Below, one piece after another: positions 23,640 through 33,800 of a DNA stretch of 64,000 bases (positions are counted from its first letter, which is position 1; each line of letters opens with the position of its first letter). A model generated the notes under the pieces. It worked only from the letters and a program-made list of their open reading frames with translations. It had not been told where the DNA came from and ran no database searches. The position numbers and the translations under genes were made by a program. The stretch comes from Phaeosaccion multiseriatum. Lineage: Eukaryota; Ochrophyta, other classes. Where the stretch lies: contig OZ218950.1 in NCBI GenBank assembly GCA_965112735.1, forward strand, positions 62,001-126,000. Reading direction: 5' to 3'.

Positions 23640-24420
23640 TATAACCCGACCTCCCCCCCCCCCCCCGTCTGTGACACCGGGAGTGGAGGGGACAGTTTGT
23701 GTAAAACACGTACGATAGCAGTGAGCTAAGCTCTACCTCTGCGATGCTCCCTTCCATCTGCCCAGTCTGACGAGCCTGCACCTCATGGAAGGCTTGCCAT
23801 TACCGGCGCCACTCCCCTCCCCCCTCCCCCCTGCCGCACCGCACCAGCTACAACGCGCTGCTGACGACAAGCGCCAAAAACAAAGCACTTGCTGCTTTCT
23901 AGTCCCCCACCAGCTACTGCTGCTGCGTCTGCGGTTGTTGCTCGCTGCTGCTGCGATTGGTCTTACCGCTGCTCGTGCTGCTACTCCAGCCAGTGGATTC
24001 AGTCGCCCCGCTCGCCGCCCCTTGCACCCTCCAGCCTCCCTCATCTTCTATTCCAGTTTCTTCCCTGAAGACGACTGCCTACACCCAACGGAGGATGCTC
24101 ACCCCTTGACCCCCTGCGGGAGCCTAATCTGACATCGTTCCAACGCGTCTTCTCAGCTCCGCTCCACGCCCACCTCTCCCTTCCTTCGCTTTCTCTGATT
24201 CGCTCGCCCCTCCTACTACGCTGAGCCCACGGCTGTCCTCTCCTCTCCGACTCGACCCTTTTGCTGCCCATCGGTGTGACGGGTGGATGGCGTCGGCCTA
24301 CATCCATAGATACATCCCTCTATGTTTCCCCCCTCTCGTGGTCCCTGTTGCACCTTCACTGACTTACAACCGAGTGATGATGGCGTTCAGCTGCTCCTCG
24401 TCGTACACTTTATAGCCCGC
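23640..24420 (-). other. Distal part of tandem unit with possible gene fragments
   Basis: This segment recurs at about 32540-33410 and 35870-36710. On the minus strand two short stretches look coding: GYKVYDEEQLNAIITRL followed by GTAAGT (24417-24370), and QAFHEVQARQTGQMEGSIAE followed by GTAGAG (about 23800-23740), the latter resembling the start of a syntaxin-type SNARE helix. No continuation of a SNARE motif was found in any copy, so these may be captured exons or a decayed gene. Confidence 0.3.
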
Positions 24421-24971
24421 CGCCTACCAAGGGGATGGCAGTGGATGGGCCGAGGGAAGGGGGAAGAGGATGCACGAGAGAGTGATTACTTAGAGTTCCA
24501 GTTCCAAAGAAGGGTGAACATGAGACAATATACGACTCACGCTCTTGCTGCTGTATCCACTGCCATCCCCTGTCTCAATCCACCCCCCTGCGTGCCCCTC
24601 CCCATCCACTGCCACCCCTTGAGGGCGGAGAGCAAAGACATAAATACACGAATACACAGTGGAGAGAGAGAGAGGAAGGCGTGCATGGACAGGTATAAGG
24701 ATGGCAAGAGCACCCGACTGGTGTTGAGGGAGGGGGGTCAGGGGGGTCAACAGAGATCCCAGAGGTGGTGGAGTGGAGTGGTGTGAACAGAGGAGAGGCA
24801 TCCACCCTCTTGATTGGTTAGGCTCGTGCAGTGGAGTGGAGGCTTGGAGGCTCTATTGGAGTGGAGAGGTGGAGTTGAGTGAGTTGGAGAGGAGTGGGGT
24901 AAAGTGGGGTGATGTGCAGAGAGGAGACGAGTCCACTGACTTTGCGGCCATGCCTGGACTTGACTCCTCTC

Positions 24972-25032
<61 letters not shown>

Positions 25033-25436
25033 GGCAGGGCTGCAGTCGACACGAGAGGGAGTGCAATCAATCAATCAATCAATCCATACACTGATCCTCT
25101 CCCCCCACCCCCCCCCACCCCCCCGATCTTCAAGTCACTTCCAAGCCCCCTCCTCGGATTCTGTGTGCCATCCATCTACCATCAAGCCTTCCTTCTATAC
25201 CTGTAACCGATGTCGTGCCAAGTCATCTCTGCAGCTCCAGCGCCAAGTGACACACACAGCGTGCCCGTAGGCTGCCAAGTCCATTGTGAATGTTAACCAC
25301 CATTCGTTCGCCCCCCCCCCCCCCCCGCAGTGAAGCACAGTGTGTGGCGAGTGGGGCAGTTCACTTCAACTGACTTACTCTACGGTTCGCCCATTGCACG
25401 TGCCAAGCTTCACTGCGGATTAAGGCCATCGGGTCA

Positions 25437-26173
25437 CTAAATCCCAAGTCCCGAGGGATCAGCAGCAGGGCCCTCCACACGCACGCATGCTCGCAGCGCC
25501 TTCCGTCCGCGTATCTTCTTTGCACTCGCCGTCACCATGCTCTCCTCCAGCACCGCCCACTCCTCCTTCAGCTTGTCGCCATCATCATCCTCCCCTGCTC
25601 CTCCTGAGCGATAGCGGTGGTAGGCAGACACAAAGCCTCGGATCGTGCTCTCCAGGCTCGCCCCCTTCCTCTTTGTGCGCACAGCGAGGTGGGGCAGCAG
25701 CAACACTTTACTCCGGCCCACAGCCACCACCACGCCATTCGATAGCTCCCTGTCCTGACGGCCGCAGAAGGCCGTGGCAGCATCAGCCCCGCCATCTTCC
25801 AGCCCTCTCCACAGGCCACAGGGCAGTTGAATCTCGTCCCCGACATGAAGCCCCAGCCCCGCAAGCAAACCCACCCCGTTCCCATCCTCCAGTGCCTCCT
25901 TCCTCTCCTCCCCTCCGCCAGGCATTGAAGGGAGACATTTCGCCCTCTTGCTTCCTCTCCCATTGATGTCCGTCACAGCTCCTCGCTTGGGCATAGGCGT
26001 ACACCGGGCATTCTCCTCCTTCTCTTCCGCTCCCTCCCTCTTCACTCGTGCATGCCTCTGGCACATCCCATCTTGCTTCCGCTGCTTCTCGCACCCCTCA
26101 ACAACACACTTCTTCACCACAGCTCCGTGGGCCTGGCAAAGTCCTCCTTGGACCCGCTGCTTGTCGCACCCCT
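25437..26173 (-). pseudogene. Cys/His-repeat gene copy B, C-terminal part (split by retrotransposon)
   Basis: Reading from the insertion point, this half holds the rest of one repeat (GCDKQRVQGGLCQAHGAVVK), a final repeat (KCVVEGCEKQRKQDGMC) and the conserved C-terminal domain ending RVEGPAADPSGLGI at 25437. The frame is open throughout. Joined in thought to the 31761-32098 half, with one TSD copy removed, it would be continuous with six repeats, so the insertion looks like the only disabling lesion. Confidence 0.82.
26164..26173. repeat. Target-site duplication, left copy
   Basis: TCGCACCCCT at 26164-26173 is repeated exactly at 31761-31770. The pre-insertion order (CTTG, then this word, then CAACAGTACACC) matches the unbroken repeats of copies A and C, which confirms the junctions. 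Confidence 0.85.
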
Positions 26174-26257
26174 TACCCGACGTCCAAGCCATCGTTGAGC
26201 GGCCACGCCCTACGCGACCACACCAACAACACCACCACCTCCCCCTTCGCCAACACC

Positions 26258-29200
26258 ATGGCCACACCGTGGTGGGCGCCGGGGCAAGCCCTCGCCCTAC
26301 GCACGAGACAGGCCCCCCGGGGAACCGCACCAGGACCGCCACCACCCCCCGCCCAAAGCGACGCAACCACACCCAGCCCACCAACACCGGAGGACAACCC
26401 CAACAACGCCCGAGTGTACCGAAGACACCCCGACAATGGAAACATTCAAGGGGGCATCCTCTGCAACTTTGGCGAATGCCACGACACCTTCGTCACGGTA
26501 GGCAACACAAGAGACCGCCTCATCAGGCACCAGTCGAGCCACCACCCGAACCGCGGCAGAGAGTGGGACCGATGGATGCGCGAACACCACCCCCAGGCCG
26601 CGTCAATCCTGTGGTACCGCGCCAACGGCCCACAGAGCGGACCACAGAATAATACGTACCAGCTCCGGGACTGCACAAGTGGATGCGGCAACCTGGCCCA
26701 CCGAAACTCCGGCAGATCCTTCCTTACCCGCTTCCCGCAATCAGGCCTACGACAACCCCTATGCAACGCCTGCATACGAGCACACGAAGCCGCAAGCCTA
26801 CCAGCACCGCCAACCATCCAACGAGCTCGAAGCATGCCCCCACCGACAAGAGCAGATGGGACAGACACTACACGAGAGCACGACCCGGAGGGAGAAGGGA
26901 GAGGAGAGCGAGCGGGACACAGGGGAGGGGGACGAGGAGACCGCGACGGAAGAGTAGTAGCAGGGGGGGAAGAGGGCGAAAACAGCAGAGGCGGAGGAGA
27001 GCGCCCAGCACTGGCACGGGAAGCAGCGGCAGAAGGAGGGGAAGGGCAAGCAGCGGGAGGAGGTGACGAAGCAGAAGGAGGAGGCGACCCCACCAACAAC
27101 GAGGAGCTACCCAACTGCCCGGTGTGTATGGAACCGCTCACTGGCCAAGCACAAGTCGCCATGCACGAAGACGAACATCACGTGCACAACCACTGCGCAT
27201 TGGGAGTCATGAGCACGTACCCCAACCGCAACGACCACCTCTGCCCCTACTGCCGCAACCCCTGCTACCGGCACACGATCGAGCAGGCCATCACAGCACA
27301 AGGAGGGAGAGCTATGGGCCGCGCAAGGGATCGCCTAGCGAGGGAGCGCAGAGAGTCGCATCAGCAGCACGCGCAGGCCAGCCAAGGACGGCGCCGCCAG
27401 TCCCAGCCACCCCCCACCACCCGACACACACCCCCACCCCAACCTACCGCCCCCCCAGCCCCGATATGCTGCATATGCATGTCTGACGCGGACCCCCCTT
27501 TCATCGCACCAACCACGGAGTGGCCAGTACGCACCCGACGCTGCCAACACACCGTTCACCCCGCGTGCCTCCTTCACCACCTGAACGACCAAGCCACACT
27601 GAGGAGAGCCAACCAACAGCCCGTCATACCACCAGGCAACCTCCCCTGCCCCGCGCAAGGCTGCATGGCTGGCTACCAAGCTCAACGAGCCATCCCCGCC
27701 CTCAGGACCATCCTCACCCAAGGCAACGCAGCATCGGCCTACCAAGGCCCCCTCAACGACCTCGAGAACGCCTATCTAGGCCCAGACCCAAACGAGGACC
27801 CGTCGCGTACGGCAACGCCCCAGCACACGACAGCAACGGCCAGGCTCAACCCGTACCAACCCACCACCCCCACGGGCAGAGGAGGAGGGCGAGGGCACGC
27901 GGAAGGAGGAGGAGGAGGAGGAGGAGCAATCGCAGCAGCGCCAAGTGGAGTAGAAGGAGGAAGAGGAGGACGAGGGAGGGGGGAAGGAAACGGACAAGGA
28001 GCAGCAGCAGAGAGGGGACCTCAGAGAGAAAGGGCAGGGGGAGATAGCACACGCACGCAAGGAACCACAGCAGTAGCAGCGAGACGAGGGGGAGGAGGAC
28101 GGAGCAGAGGCCAAGGAGGTAGCGGCGGGGACGGAGGGGACGGAGAAGGGCCAGCCAACGACGACACACCCGGGGAAGGATGGCCCATGCAGCACCCAAA
28201 CGTCCTCCGCCTAGGGGCCCTGGACCCGCAGGGTACCATCCTCTCAACACTCGTGTTTGAGACAGTAGCGCAGTGCAACCCCCGCCACGTCAGCTCGATT
28301 ATCAGCTTACAGCAAAGAGCGCTCAACAACTGGAACAGGGCGCTGAGGACCCACAAGAACGGCCCCACCGACGCCACCCTCCACACCCTTCTGGCATGGG
28401 ATGTCTTCCACCACCTCCTCCCTGCCATGCTCTTCTCTAAAGACGGAGCCTACAGCCGCCAGCAGCGGATACAGATGGTCCTCGACCTCGACATCGCCCC
28501 ACTCGCACAAGCAGCGATAGCCACAGCACACGCACGCCGCCCACCACCCCCAGCACAGGCACAGACAGAGGAGCGACGGAGAGAAACCTGCGCCCACCTG
28601 CTCACCAAACCCGGAGGCCTGCACAAGGCCGCGGCGAGGCTCAGCACAAAGAGCAGAGACGGCCACCTCCCTCCCACACACGAGACCTTTAGACGCCTCC
28701 AGCAAGCGCACGTCGACGAGAGCCTCGAAGAGATCAACACAGCAGCAGCAGCAGCCAGGGAGTACGCCAGAACCCAGGTGCAGGAGCACCCCGAGAATGG
28801 CAACGACGTCACCAGAGAGGAGATCAGCACAGCCATGCTGCTGACCTACCGGAGGGTCAACTTCTGGAAGGGCCAAGGAGCAGACGGGCGCAGGGCGAGC
28901 CACGTCAAGTACCCCCCGGACAGCCCCCAGGAGTACGCAATCGTGGAGGCTCTGACTGACACCTACGAGCTGCTCCGAACGGGGGACACTCCACTGCCTC
29001 CACAGCTCGCCAAACGGTGGTTCAGCACCAGCGCCGCAGCCCTCGGCGAGAAAGCGCGTCCTGTGACATCCCCCAACCTCTACCGCAGCCTCGTGGAGAG
29101 CTGTCACATGAAGCTCATCGCGGACAGGGTGGGCCCAGAGCTCAGAAGCGCAGGACAGCTAGCGGTAGCGGTCAGAGGCGGAGGGGAAACACACGCCGCA

Positions 29201-30718
29201 GCAGCCCAGCTAGCGCACGATGCCGGCAAAACCGTCGTGCTGCATGACATCACCAAGGCCTACACCCGCGTGTCGCGTGCCAGAGGCGTCCTAGCCTCAG
29301 GAGCACTCCCTACCATCGACCCAGCAGGCATCAACTACGCCATCGCCAGCCTCTCCCACGCCTCCGCCCACAACGCCCTCACACCAGACGGCACCCAGAC
29401 CATCCACCAGAGCTCCGGAGTCAACCAAGGAGCACCAGAAGGGCCTCTCATGTTCGCAGCCGCCATCCACCCAGTGCTGAAAGTTCAGAACACAGCCGAC
29501 ACCGCAGCGAACCGCCCCACCATCTCCGCCTACGCAGACGACCTCATGGACCAGCTGGAACCCGACGCACCCCTAGAGACCTACGCCCCACGACATGCCC
29601 ATCTCCAAGCCCAATTCCGAGGCTTGGGCCTCGAGTTCAACGAGAGGAAAACGGTTTACCTCATGGGCAAGGGCAAGCAGCCAACACAGGCTGACAGGGA
29701 CCACGCCCAACGGCAGGGCGCCACACTAGCCACCGAGGGTACCGTGGTAGCCGGCATCCCCGTCGGCACGGAGGAGTACATCGAAGAGTACCTCCGCAAC
29801 ATCCTCGGCCAAGAAGACCCCAGGGGCTACCTCCAACTCGCCAAACACTGCAGCGAGTGGGACAACACCCAGGCGGCCACCCTCGTCCTCCTCCAATGCC
29901 TCCCAGCCAGGCTCACACACCTGGCGAGAGCCATTGACCCCTCCATCTTCCGACGCGCCCTCGGCAGCAGGGCAGACCGCACCAACAGGGCGACACTGGC
30001 CCACATCATGCGACTCCCCGATGCCCCCCCTCTGGAGCAGGCCGCAGATGCACAAGAGGAGCCATGGACGGAGACACAGCGCCTACAAATGCATACGGCA
30101 CGACGCTTCGGCGGCCTCGGCCTCACCAGCCTCCACGACATCGCCCCAGCAGCATACCTTGGCAACAAGATGCTCACCCTCCCCCCCCTGCTCAGCCGCA
30201 CCGCACGCCGGGAAGGCTCCCAAGAGAGCGCCCTACCGGACCAGCTGTTCACCAACGGAGCCCTCAAGAGCGTCGCCGACAGCGTCAACCTCCTGCACGA
30301 GGAGGGGGTCCCTGAGGCCCCCCTCATCCAAGCAGTGGGTCAGGCACAGTTCGACGAGGCCCGCTCACGCGTACTCGAGCCGCCTGACCACCAAGCCCAA
30401 GACACAGCGCGACGCAACGTGCGCAGGAGCCATCAGGCAGGCCGTCAACCGACCCACGGCGTCCAGAAGGCCCTCACCACCTTCATCCACAAACGCCGCC
30501 ATGAGGAGCTGACGCAGAGCATCGCCACCATCGACGTCACACCGGCAGAGGCACAGAGGGGAGAGGAGACACAGGAAATGGCAACAGCCCGACTCCACTC
30601 ACAGCGAGGAAGGGGCGCCATGGCCTTCCTCGGAGCGCTCCCCCACGGCCACAACACCATGGCCCCCGCAGAATGGACCATGGCCCTTCGTCGCAACCTC
30701 GGTGTCAACACGCCATAA
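26258..30718 (+). CDS. Retrotransposon polyprotein: zinc modules and reverse transcriptase
   Basis: 1,486 codons from ATG 26258 to TAA 30716-30718. In order: a C2H2 finger near residue 70 (LCNFGECHDTF then RLIRHQSSHH); a CxxxC/CxxC pair near residues 137-175 (DCTSGCGNLAH and LCNACIRAH); a RING-like domain at about 287-335 (NCPVCMEPL, HNHCALGVM, LCPYC); a second RING-like domain at about 403-460 (ICCICMSDADPP, CQHTVHPACLLHHL, LPCPAQGC); a basic Gly/Arg linker; then an RT with RPVTSPNLYRSLVE, DITKAYTRV, GVNQGAPEGP and the catalytic YADD (about 1091-1094). Codon use is Cys/Pro/His-rich and C-ending, unlike the host genes nearby. RING domains may act in ubiquitin transfer or simply bind nucleic acid. 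Confidence 0.88.
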   Translation: MATPWWAPGQALALRTRQAPRGTAPGPPPPPAQSDATTPSPPTPEDNPNNARVYRRHPDNGNIQGGILCNFGECHDTFVTVGNTRDRLIRHQSSHHPNRGREWDRWMREHHPQAASILWYRANGPQSGPQNNTYQLRDCTSGCGNLAHRNSGRSFLTRFPQSGLRQPLCNACIRAHEAASLPAPPTIQRARSMPPPTRADGTDTTREHDPEGEGRGERAGHRGGGRGDRDGRVVAGGEEGENSRGGGERPALAREAAAEGGEGQAAGGGDEAEGGGDPTNNEELPNCPVCMEPLTGQAQVAMHEDEHHVHNHCALGVMSTYPNRNDHLCPYCRNPCYRHTIEQAITAQGGRAMGRARDRLARERRESHQQHAQASQGRRRQSQPPPTTRHTPPPQPTAPPAPICCICMSDADPPFIAPTTEWPVRTRRCQHTVHPACLLHHLNDQATLRRANQQPVIPPGNLPCPAQGCMAGYQAQRAIPALRTILTQGNAASAYQGPLNDLENAYLGPDPNEDPSRTATPQHTTATARLNPYQPTTPTGRGGGRGHAEGGGGGGGAIAAAPSGVEGGRGGRGRGEGNGQGAAAERGPQRERAGGDSTRTQGTTAVAARRGGGGRSRGQGGSGGDGGDGEGPANDDTPGEGWPMQHPNVLRLGALDPQGTILSTLVFETVAQCNPRHVSSIISLQQRALNNWNRALRTHKNGPTDATLHTLLAWDVFHHLLPAMLFSKDGAYSRQQRIQMVLDLDIAPLAQAAIATAHARRPPPPAQAQTEERRRETCAHLLTKPGGLHKAAARLSTKSRDGHLPPTHETFRRLQQAHVDESLEEINTAAAAAREYARTQVQEHPENGNDVTREEISTAMLLTYRRVNFWKGQGADGRRASHVKYPPDSPQEYAIVEALTDTYELLRTGDTPLPPQLAKRWFSTSAAALGEKARPVTSPNLYRSLVESCHMKLIADRVGPELRSAGQLAVAVRGGGETHAAAAQLAHDAGKTVVLHDITKAYTRVSRARGVLASGALPTIDPAGINYAIASLSHASAHNALTPDGTQTIHQSSGVNQGAPEGPLMFAAAIHPVLKVQNTADTAANRPTISAYADDLMDQLEPDAPLETYAPRHAHLQAQFRGLGLEFNERKTVYLMGKGKQPTQADRDHAQRQGATLATEGTVVAGIPVGTEEYIEEYLRNILGQEDPRGYLQLAKHCSEWDNTQAATLVLLQCLPARLTHLARAIDPSIFRRALGSRADRTNRATLAHIMRLPDAPPLEQAADAQEEPWTETQRLQMHTARRFGGLGLTSLHDIAPAAYLGNKMLTLPPLLSRTARREGSQESALPDQLFTNGALKSVADSVNLLHEEGVPEAPLIQAVGQAQFDEARSRVLEPPDHQAQDTARRNVRRSHQAGRQPTHGVQKALTTFIHKRRHEELTQSIATIDVTPAEAQRGEETQEMATARLHSQRGRGAMAFLGALPHGHNTMAPAEWTMALRRNLGVNTP

Positions 30719-31435
30719 GCGGACCCGCCCCCACCCTGCCTCGGCACAGGCTGCGCCCGCACGGCAAGCACCACCCACGCCACCATCTGCCCCCGCACAG
30801 GCCTCCACAACCACACACACCACCTCCTCGTCAAGGCCTTCGGGAGGATGATGCACAGCGTGGGCATTGGAGGAGCACGTGTAGAGGACCAGACCTGCTT
30901 CGACGGCCCCACGGGCACCCGAGCAGGCCGAGACCTACGCATGGACCTGACCTATCCCGCAGGTAGCTTCCCGGGAGCGGACGCACCCCTGCGGAGAAAC
31001 CTCCTCTGCGACATCACCGTCACCAACCCCACCGCCCCCACCCACGTGGGACGGGCCTCCACCACGCCAGGCCACGCAGCAGCCGCCGCCGAAGAACGCA
31101 AGCGCACACACTACCTGGGCAGTTTTCTGCCCGGGACTTCAACCCTGAAGTGCATTGCAATCGAGACGTACGGCAGACTGGGCCACCAAACGGACGAGCT
31201 CATCGAGGCGATGGCCATCCACAAGGCATCAAGAGGGCTCGGCCCCGCAGCGGCGGCAGCCACGGGCCCCATCAAGGGCCTCCTGCGCCAACAACTGTCC
31301 CTCGCCCTTCAACGCGCCCTCTCACAGCGGGAGATCAGGTATGGCACCCTCCTTCGAGCCACGATGACGCAGCACGAAGCAGCAGAAACCCTCGACTGGG
31401 GGCTCATGGGAGCCATCGACGGAGCGGCCGCCTGA
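30719..31435 (+). CDS. Retrotransposon C-terminal region (zinc knuckle and restriction-like endonuclease), after in-frame stop
   Basis: This is the same frame as the RT, open for 238 codons after the TAA. It begins with PCLGTGC, then THATICPRTGLHNHTHHLL, a Cys/His cluster where R2/CRE-type proteins have a CCHC motif, followed by RMDLTYP, LLCDITVTNP and EERKRTHY, consistent with a PD-(D/E)XK nuclease core. It would nick the target DNA and prime reverse transcription. No ATG lies near its start, so it would need readthrough, or the stop is a mutation (CAA to TAA is one change). Assignment of catalytic residues is tentative. Confidence 0.7.
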   Translation, partial: ADPPPPCLGTGCARTASTTHATICPRTGLHNHTHHLLVKAFGRMMHSVGIGGARVEDQTCFDGPTGTRAGRDLRMDLTYPAGSFPGADAPLRRNLLCDITVTNPTAPTHVGRASTTPGHAAAAAEERKRTHYLGSFLPGTSTLKCIAIETYGRLGHQTDELIEAMAIHKASRGLGPAAAAATGPIKGLLRQQLSLALQRALSQREIRYGTLLRATMTQHEAAETLDWGLMGAIDGAAA

Positions 31436-31760
31436 GGAGCCGGAGTACACCAGCCAGCAGACAGCGAGACCATCAGCACACAGCATAGCAACCACAGTTA
31501 GTCACGCCTTGTCACCCGCACCACCCACAGTAGGATAGTTCACATATCACCTCCACCACCTCACTCCTTCCCACACCCCTTCATCTCCTCCTCCCCCCTT
31601 CACTCCCTTCCCATTCCCCATTATCCTCTACTCTACCACCCTTACCATCCTCTTCCCCTCCACATCACGCTCCATCTATACCACACATACACACATCTAC
31701 ACATGGTTACAACTTACCTCGAGCGCTCCAATACTGAGCCCATAAGCTCTAATATACATC
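31436..31760 (+). other. 3' untranslated tail of the retrotransposon
   Basis: CT/CA-rich, about 325 bp, no open frame of note. Its end (GAGCCCATAAGCTCTAATAT region) includes a small hairpin, GAGC..GCTC, a few bases before the target-site duplication, which could serve in RT recognition. Confidence 0.5.
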
Positions 31761-31770
31761 TCGCACCCCT
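31761..31770. repeat. Target-site duplication, right copy
   Basis: Second copy of TCGCACCCCT, exact. It is followed by CAACAGTACACC, the normal continuation of the gene's repeat. Confidence 0.85.
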
Positions 31771-32098
31771 CAACAGTACACCTCTTCCGTACCACCACAG
31801 CTCCGTGGGCCAGGCAAAGTCCTCCTTGGACCCGCTGCTTGTCGCATCCCTCAACAGTACACCCCTTCACCACAGCCCCGTGGGCCAGGCAAAGTCCTCC
31901 CCGTTGCGACTGCTTCTCGCACCCCTCAACAGTACACCCCTTCACCACAGCCCCGTGCCCAACGCAAAGTCCTCCTTGGATCCGTACCTTATCGCATCCC
32001 TCAACAGTACACCTCTTCAGCACAGCTCCATGCCTAACGCAAAGCCCTCCTTGGACCCGATGCTTGTCACACCCTTCAATGCTACACCGCTTCCGCAT
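31761..32098 (-). pseudogene. Cys/His-repeat gene copy B, N-terminal part (split by retrotransposon)
   Basis: From ATG 32098 it encodes four complete Cys/His repeats (the first RCSIEGCDKHRVQGGLC) and the beginning of a fifth (RKRCTVEGCE), stopping at the target-site duplication. The frame then runs briefly into the element and ends. Otherwise intact. Confidence 0.82.
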
Positions 32099-33800
32099 TT
32101 TCACAACTCCGCGCCCTTCAAACAATCCTCCTTGCACCTCCTTTGCGTTTCTTCAACAGGTCCAAATCCACCTTAGGGCATAAGGGGCTTCAAGTCCATC
32201 CACTGCGTCTGCTCTTTCACTGCCTCTCTCGATCCACCTGAGAAATAGGGTCTTATCCTGACGAGGAGTGACAATTGAATGCTTCAGTCTGAAGACATAA
32301 GGGGGTTCCCAAGCGCCTGGCCCAAGTGGTAACGACACCAGGGAACTCCAGAACCAAACGAATGCTTGTTACGCCAACTCGAACGAAGTCCGCGCGCCGC
32401 CGTCTGAAGTCAGGGAGGGGGGAAGATGGGAAGAAGGGAGGAGCCCAGGAACATGCGATATAGTTTCAGTTCCCGTTTATAGGCCCGACCCTTCCCCCCC
32501 TTTTCCCTTCTCAACCATGTATAAACCGACCTACCCCCCGTCTGTGGCACCGGGAGTGGAAGGGACAGTTTGTGCAAAACACGTACGATAGCAGTGAGGG
32601 ACGAGAGTGAATTATCCAAATGAAAGGCTTAATGGCTGATGTACCACCTGGCTGAGAGGTGGGCGAGGAAAGAGGAGGGAAAGGCCCATCACCATCAAGG
32701 AATTCTTAAGCTCTACCTCTGCGATGCTCCCTTCCATCTGCCCAGTCTGACGAGCCTGTACCTCATGGAAGGCTTGCCGTTGCCAGCACCGGTGCTGATG
32801 CCCCTCCCCTCCCCCCTCCCCCCTGCCGCACCGCACCAGCTACAACGCGCTGCTGACGACAAGCGCCAAAAACAAAGCACTTGCTGCTTTCTAATCCCCC
32901 ACCAGCTTCTGCTGCTGCGCCTGCAGTTGTTGCTCGCTGCTGCTGCGATTGGTCTTACCACTGCTCGTGCTGCTACTCCAGTGGATTCAGTCGCCCCGCT
33001 CGCCGCCCCTTGACCCTCCAGCCTCCCTCATCTTCTATTCCAGCTTCTTCCCTGAAGACGACTGCCTACACCCAACGGAGGATGCTCACCCCTTGACCCC
33101 CTGCGGGAGCCTAATCGGACATCGTTCCAACGCGTCTTCTCAGCTCGCTCCACGCCCCCCTCTCCCTTCCTTCGCTTTCTCTGATTCGCTCGCCCCTCCT
33201 ACTACGCTGAGCCCACGGCTGTCCTCTCCTCTCCGACTCGACCCTTTTGCTGCCCATCGGTGTGACGGGTGGATGGCGTCGGCCTACATCCATAGATACA
33301 TCCCTCTATGTTTCCCCCCTCTCGTGGTCCCTGTTGCACCTTCACTGACTTACAACCGAGTGATGATGGCGTTCAGCTCCTCGTCGTACACTTTATAGCC
33401 CGCCGCCTACCGAGGGGATGGCAGTGGATGGGCCGAGGGGAGGGGGAAGAGGATACACGAGAGAGTGATTACTTAGAGTTCCAGTTCCAAAGAAGTGTGG
33501 AACAAGGAAGCAAGGGAGACAACATACGACTTCTGCTCTTGCTGCTGTATCCACTGCCATTCCCTGTCTCAATCCATCCACCTGCGTGTCCCTCCCCATC
33601 CACTGCCACCCCTTGAGGGCGGAGAGCAAAGACAATAACACACGAATACACAGTGGAGAGAGAGAGAGAAGAGGGAAGGCGTGCATGGACAGGAACAAGG
33701 ATGGCAAGAGCACCCGACTGGTGTTGAGAGAGGGGGGCCAGGGGGGGCAACAGAGATCCCAGAGGTGGTGGAGTGGAGTGGTGTGGTGTGAAGAGAGGAG

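Larger units (their letters stand above)
21202..24795. repeat. Tandem unit copy A
   Basis: First of three direct copies. It opens with AGGCATCCACCCTCTTGACT and continues with a GTGGAGTGGAGGCTTGGAGG block, a CA tract, the Cys/His-repeat gene (minus), CCTGAGAAATAGGGTCTTAT, the segment near GTGACACCGGGAGTGGA, the block around CAACGCGCTGCTGACGAC, and a last block ending in TATAGCCCGCCGCCTACC plus short leader. Length is about 3.6 kb. Copies differ by scattered substitutions and small indels. Confidence 0.88.
26174..31760 (+). mobile_element. Non-LTR retrotransposon (LINE-like, REL-endonuclease type), 5.6 kb
   Basis: The element interrupts copy B of the Cys/His-repeat gene, in the opposite orientation to it. 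It starts TACCCGACGT and ends ATATACATC, is bounded by 10-bp direct repeats, and has no LTRs and no obvious poly(A) tail. It has an 84-bp leader, one very long frame (26258-31435, broken by one TAA at 30716), and a 325-bp pyrimidine-rich 3' tail (31436-31760). N-terminal C2H2 zinc finger, central RT and a C-terminal Cys/His plus restriction-like nuclease region are the layout known from R2/CRE/NeSL-type elements; no AP-type endonuclease is visible. Clade assignment is inference. Confidence 0.88.
24796..33800. repeat. Tandem unit copy B (contains retrotransposon)
   Basis: Same order of blocks as copy A. Removing the element (26174-31760) and one target-site copy leaves about 3.4 kb. A (CA)n tract of about 60 bp sits at 24974-25030, longer than in A or C. 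Confidence 0.88.

Noticed and set aside
26048-26257. Upstream extension of the retrotransposon frame into flanking DNA
   Set aside because: Positions before 26174 belong to the target gene on the other strand; the first element ATG is 26258.
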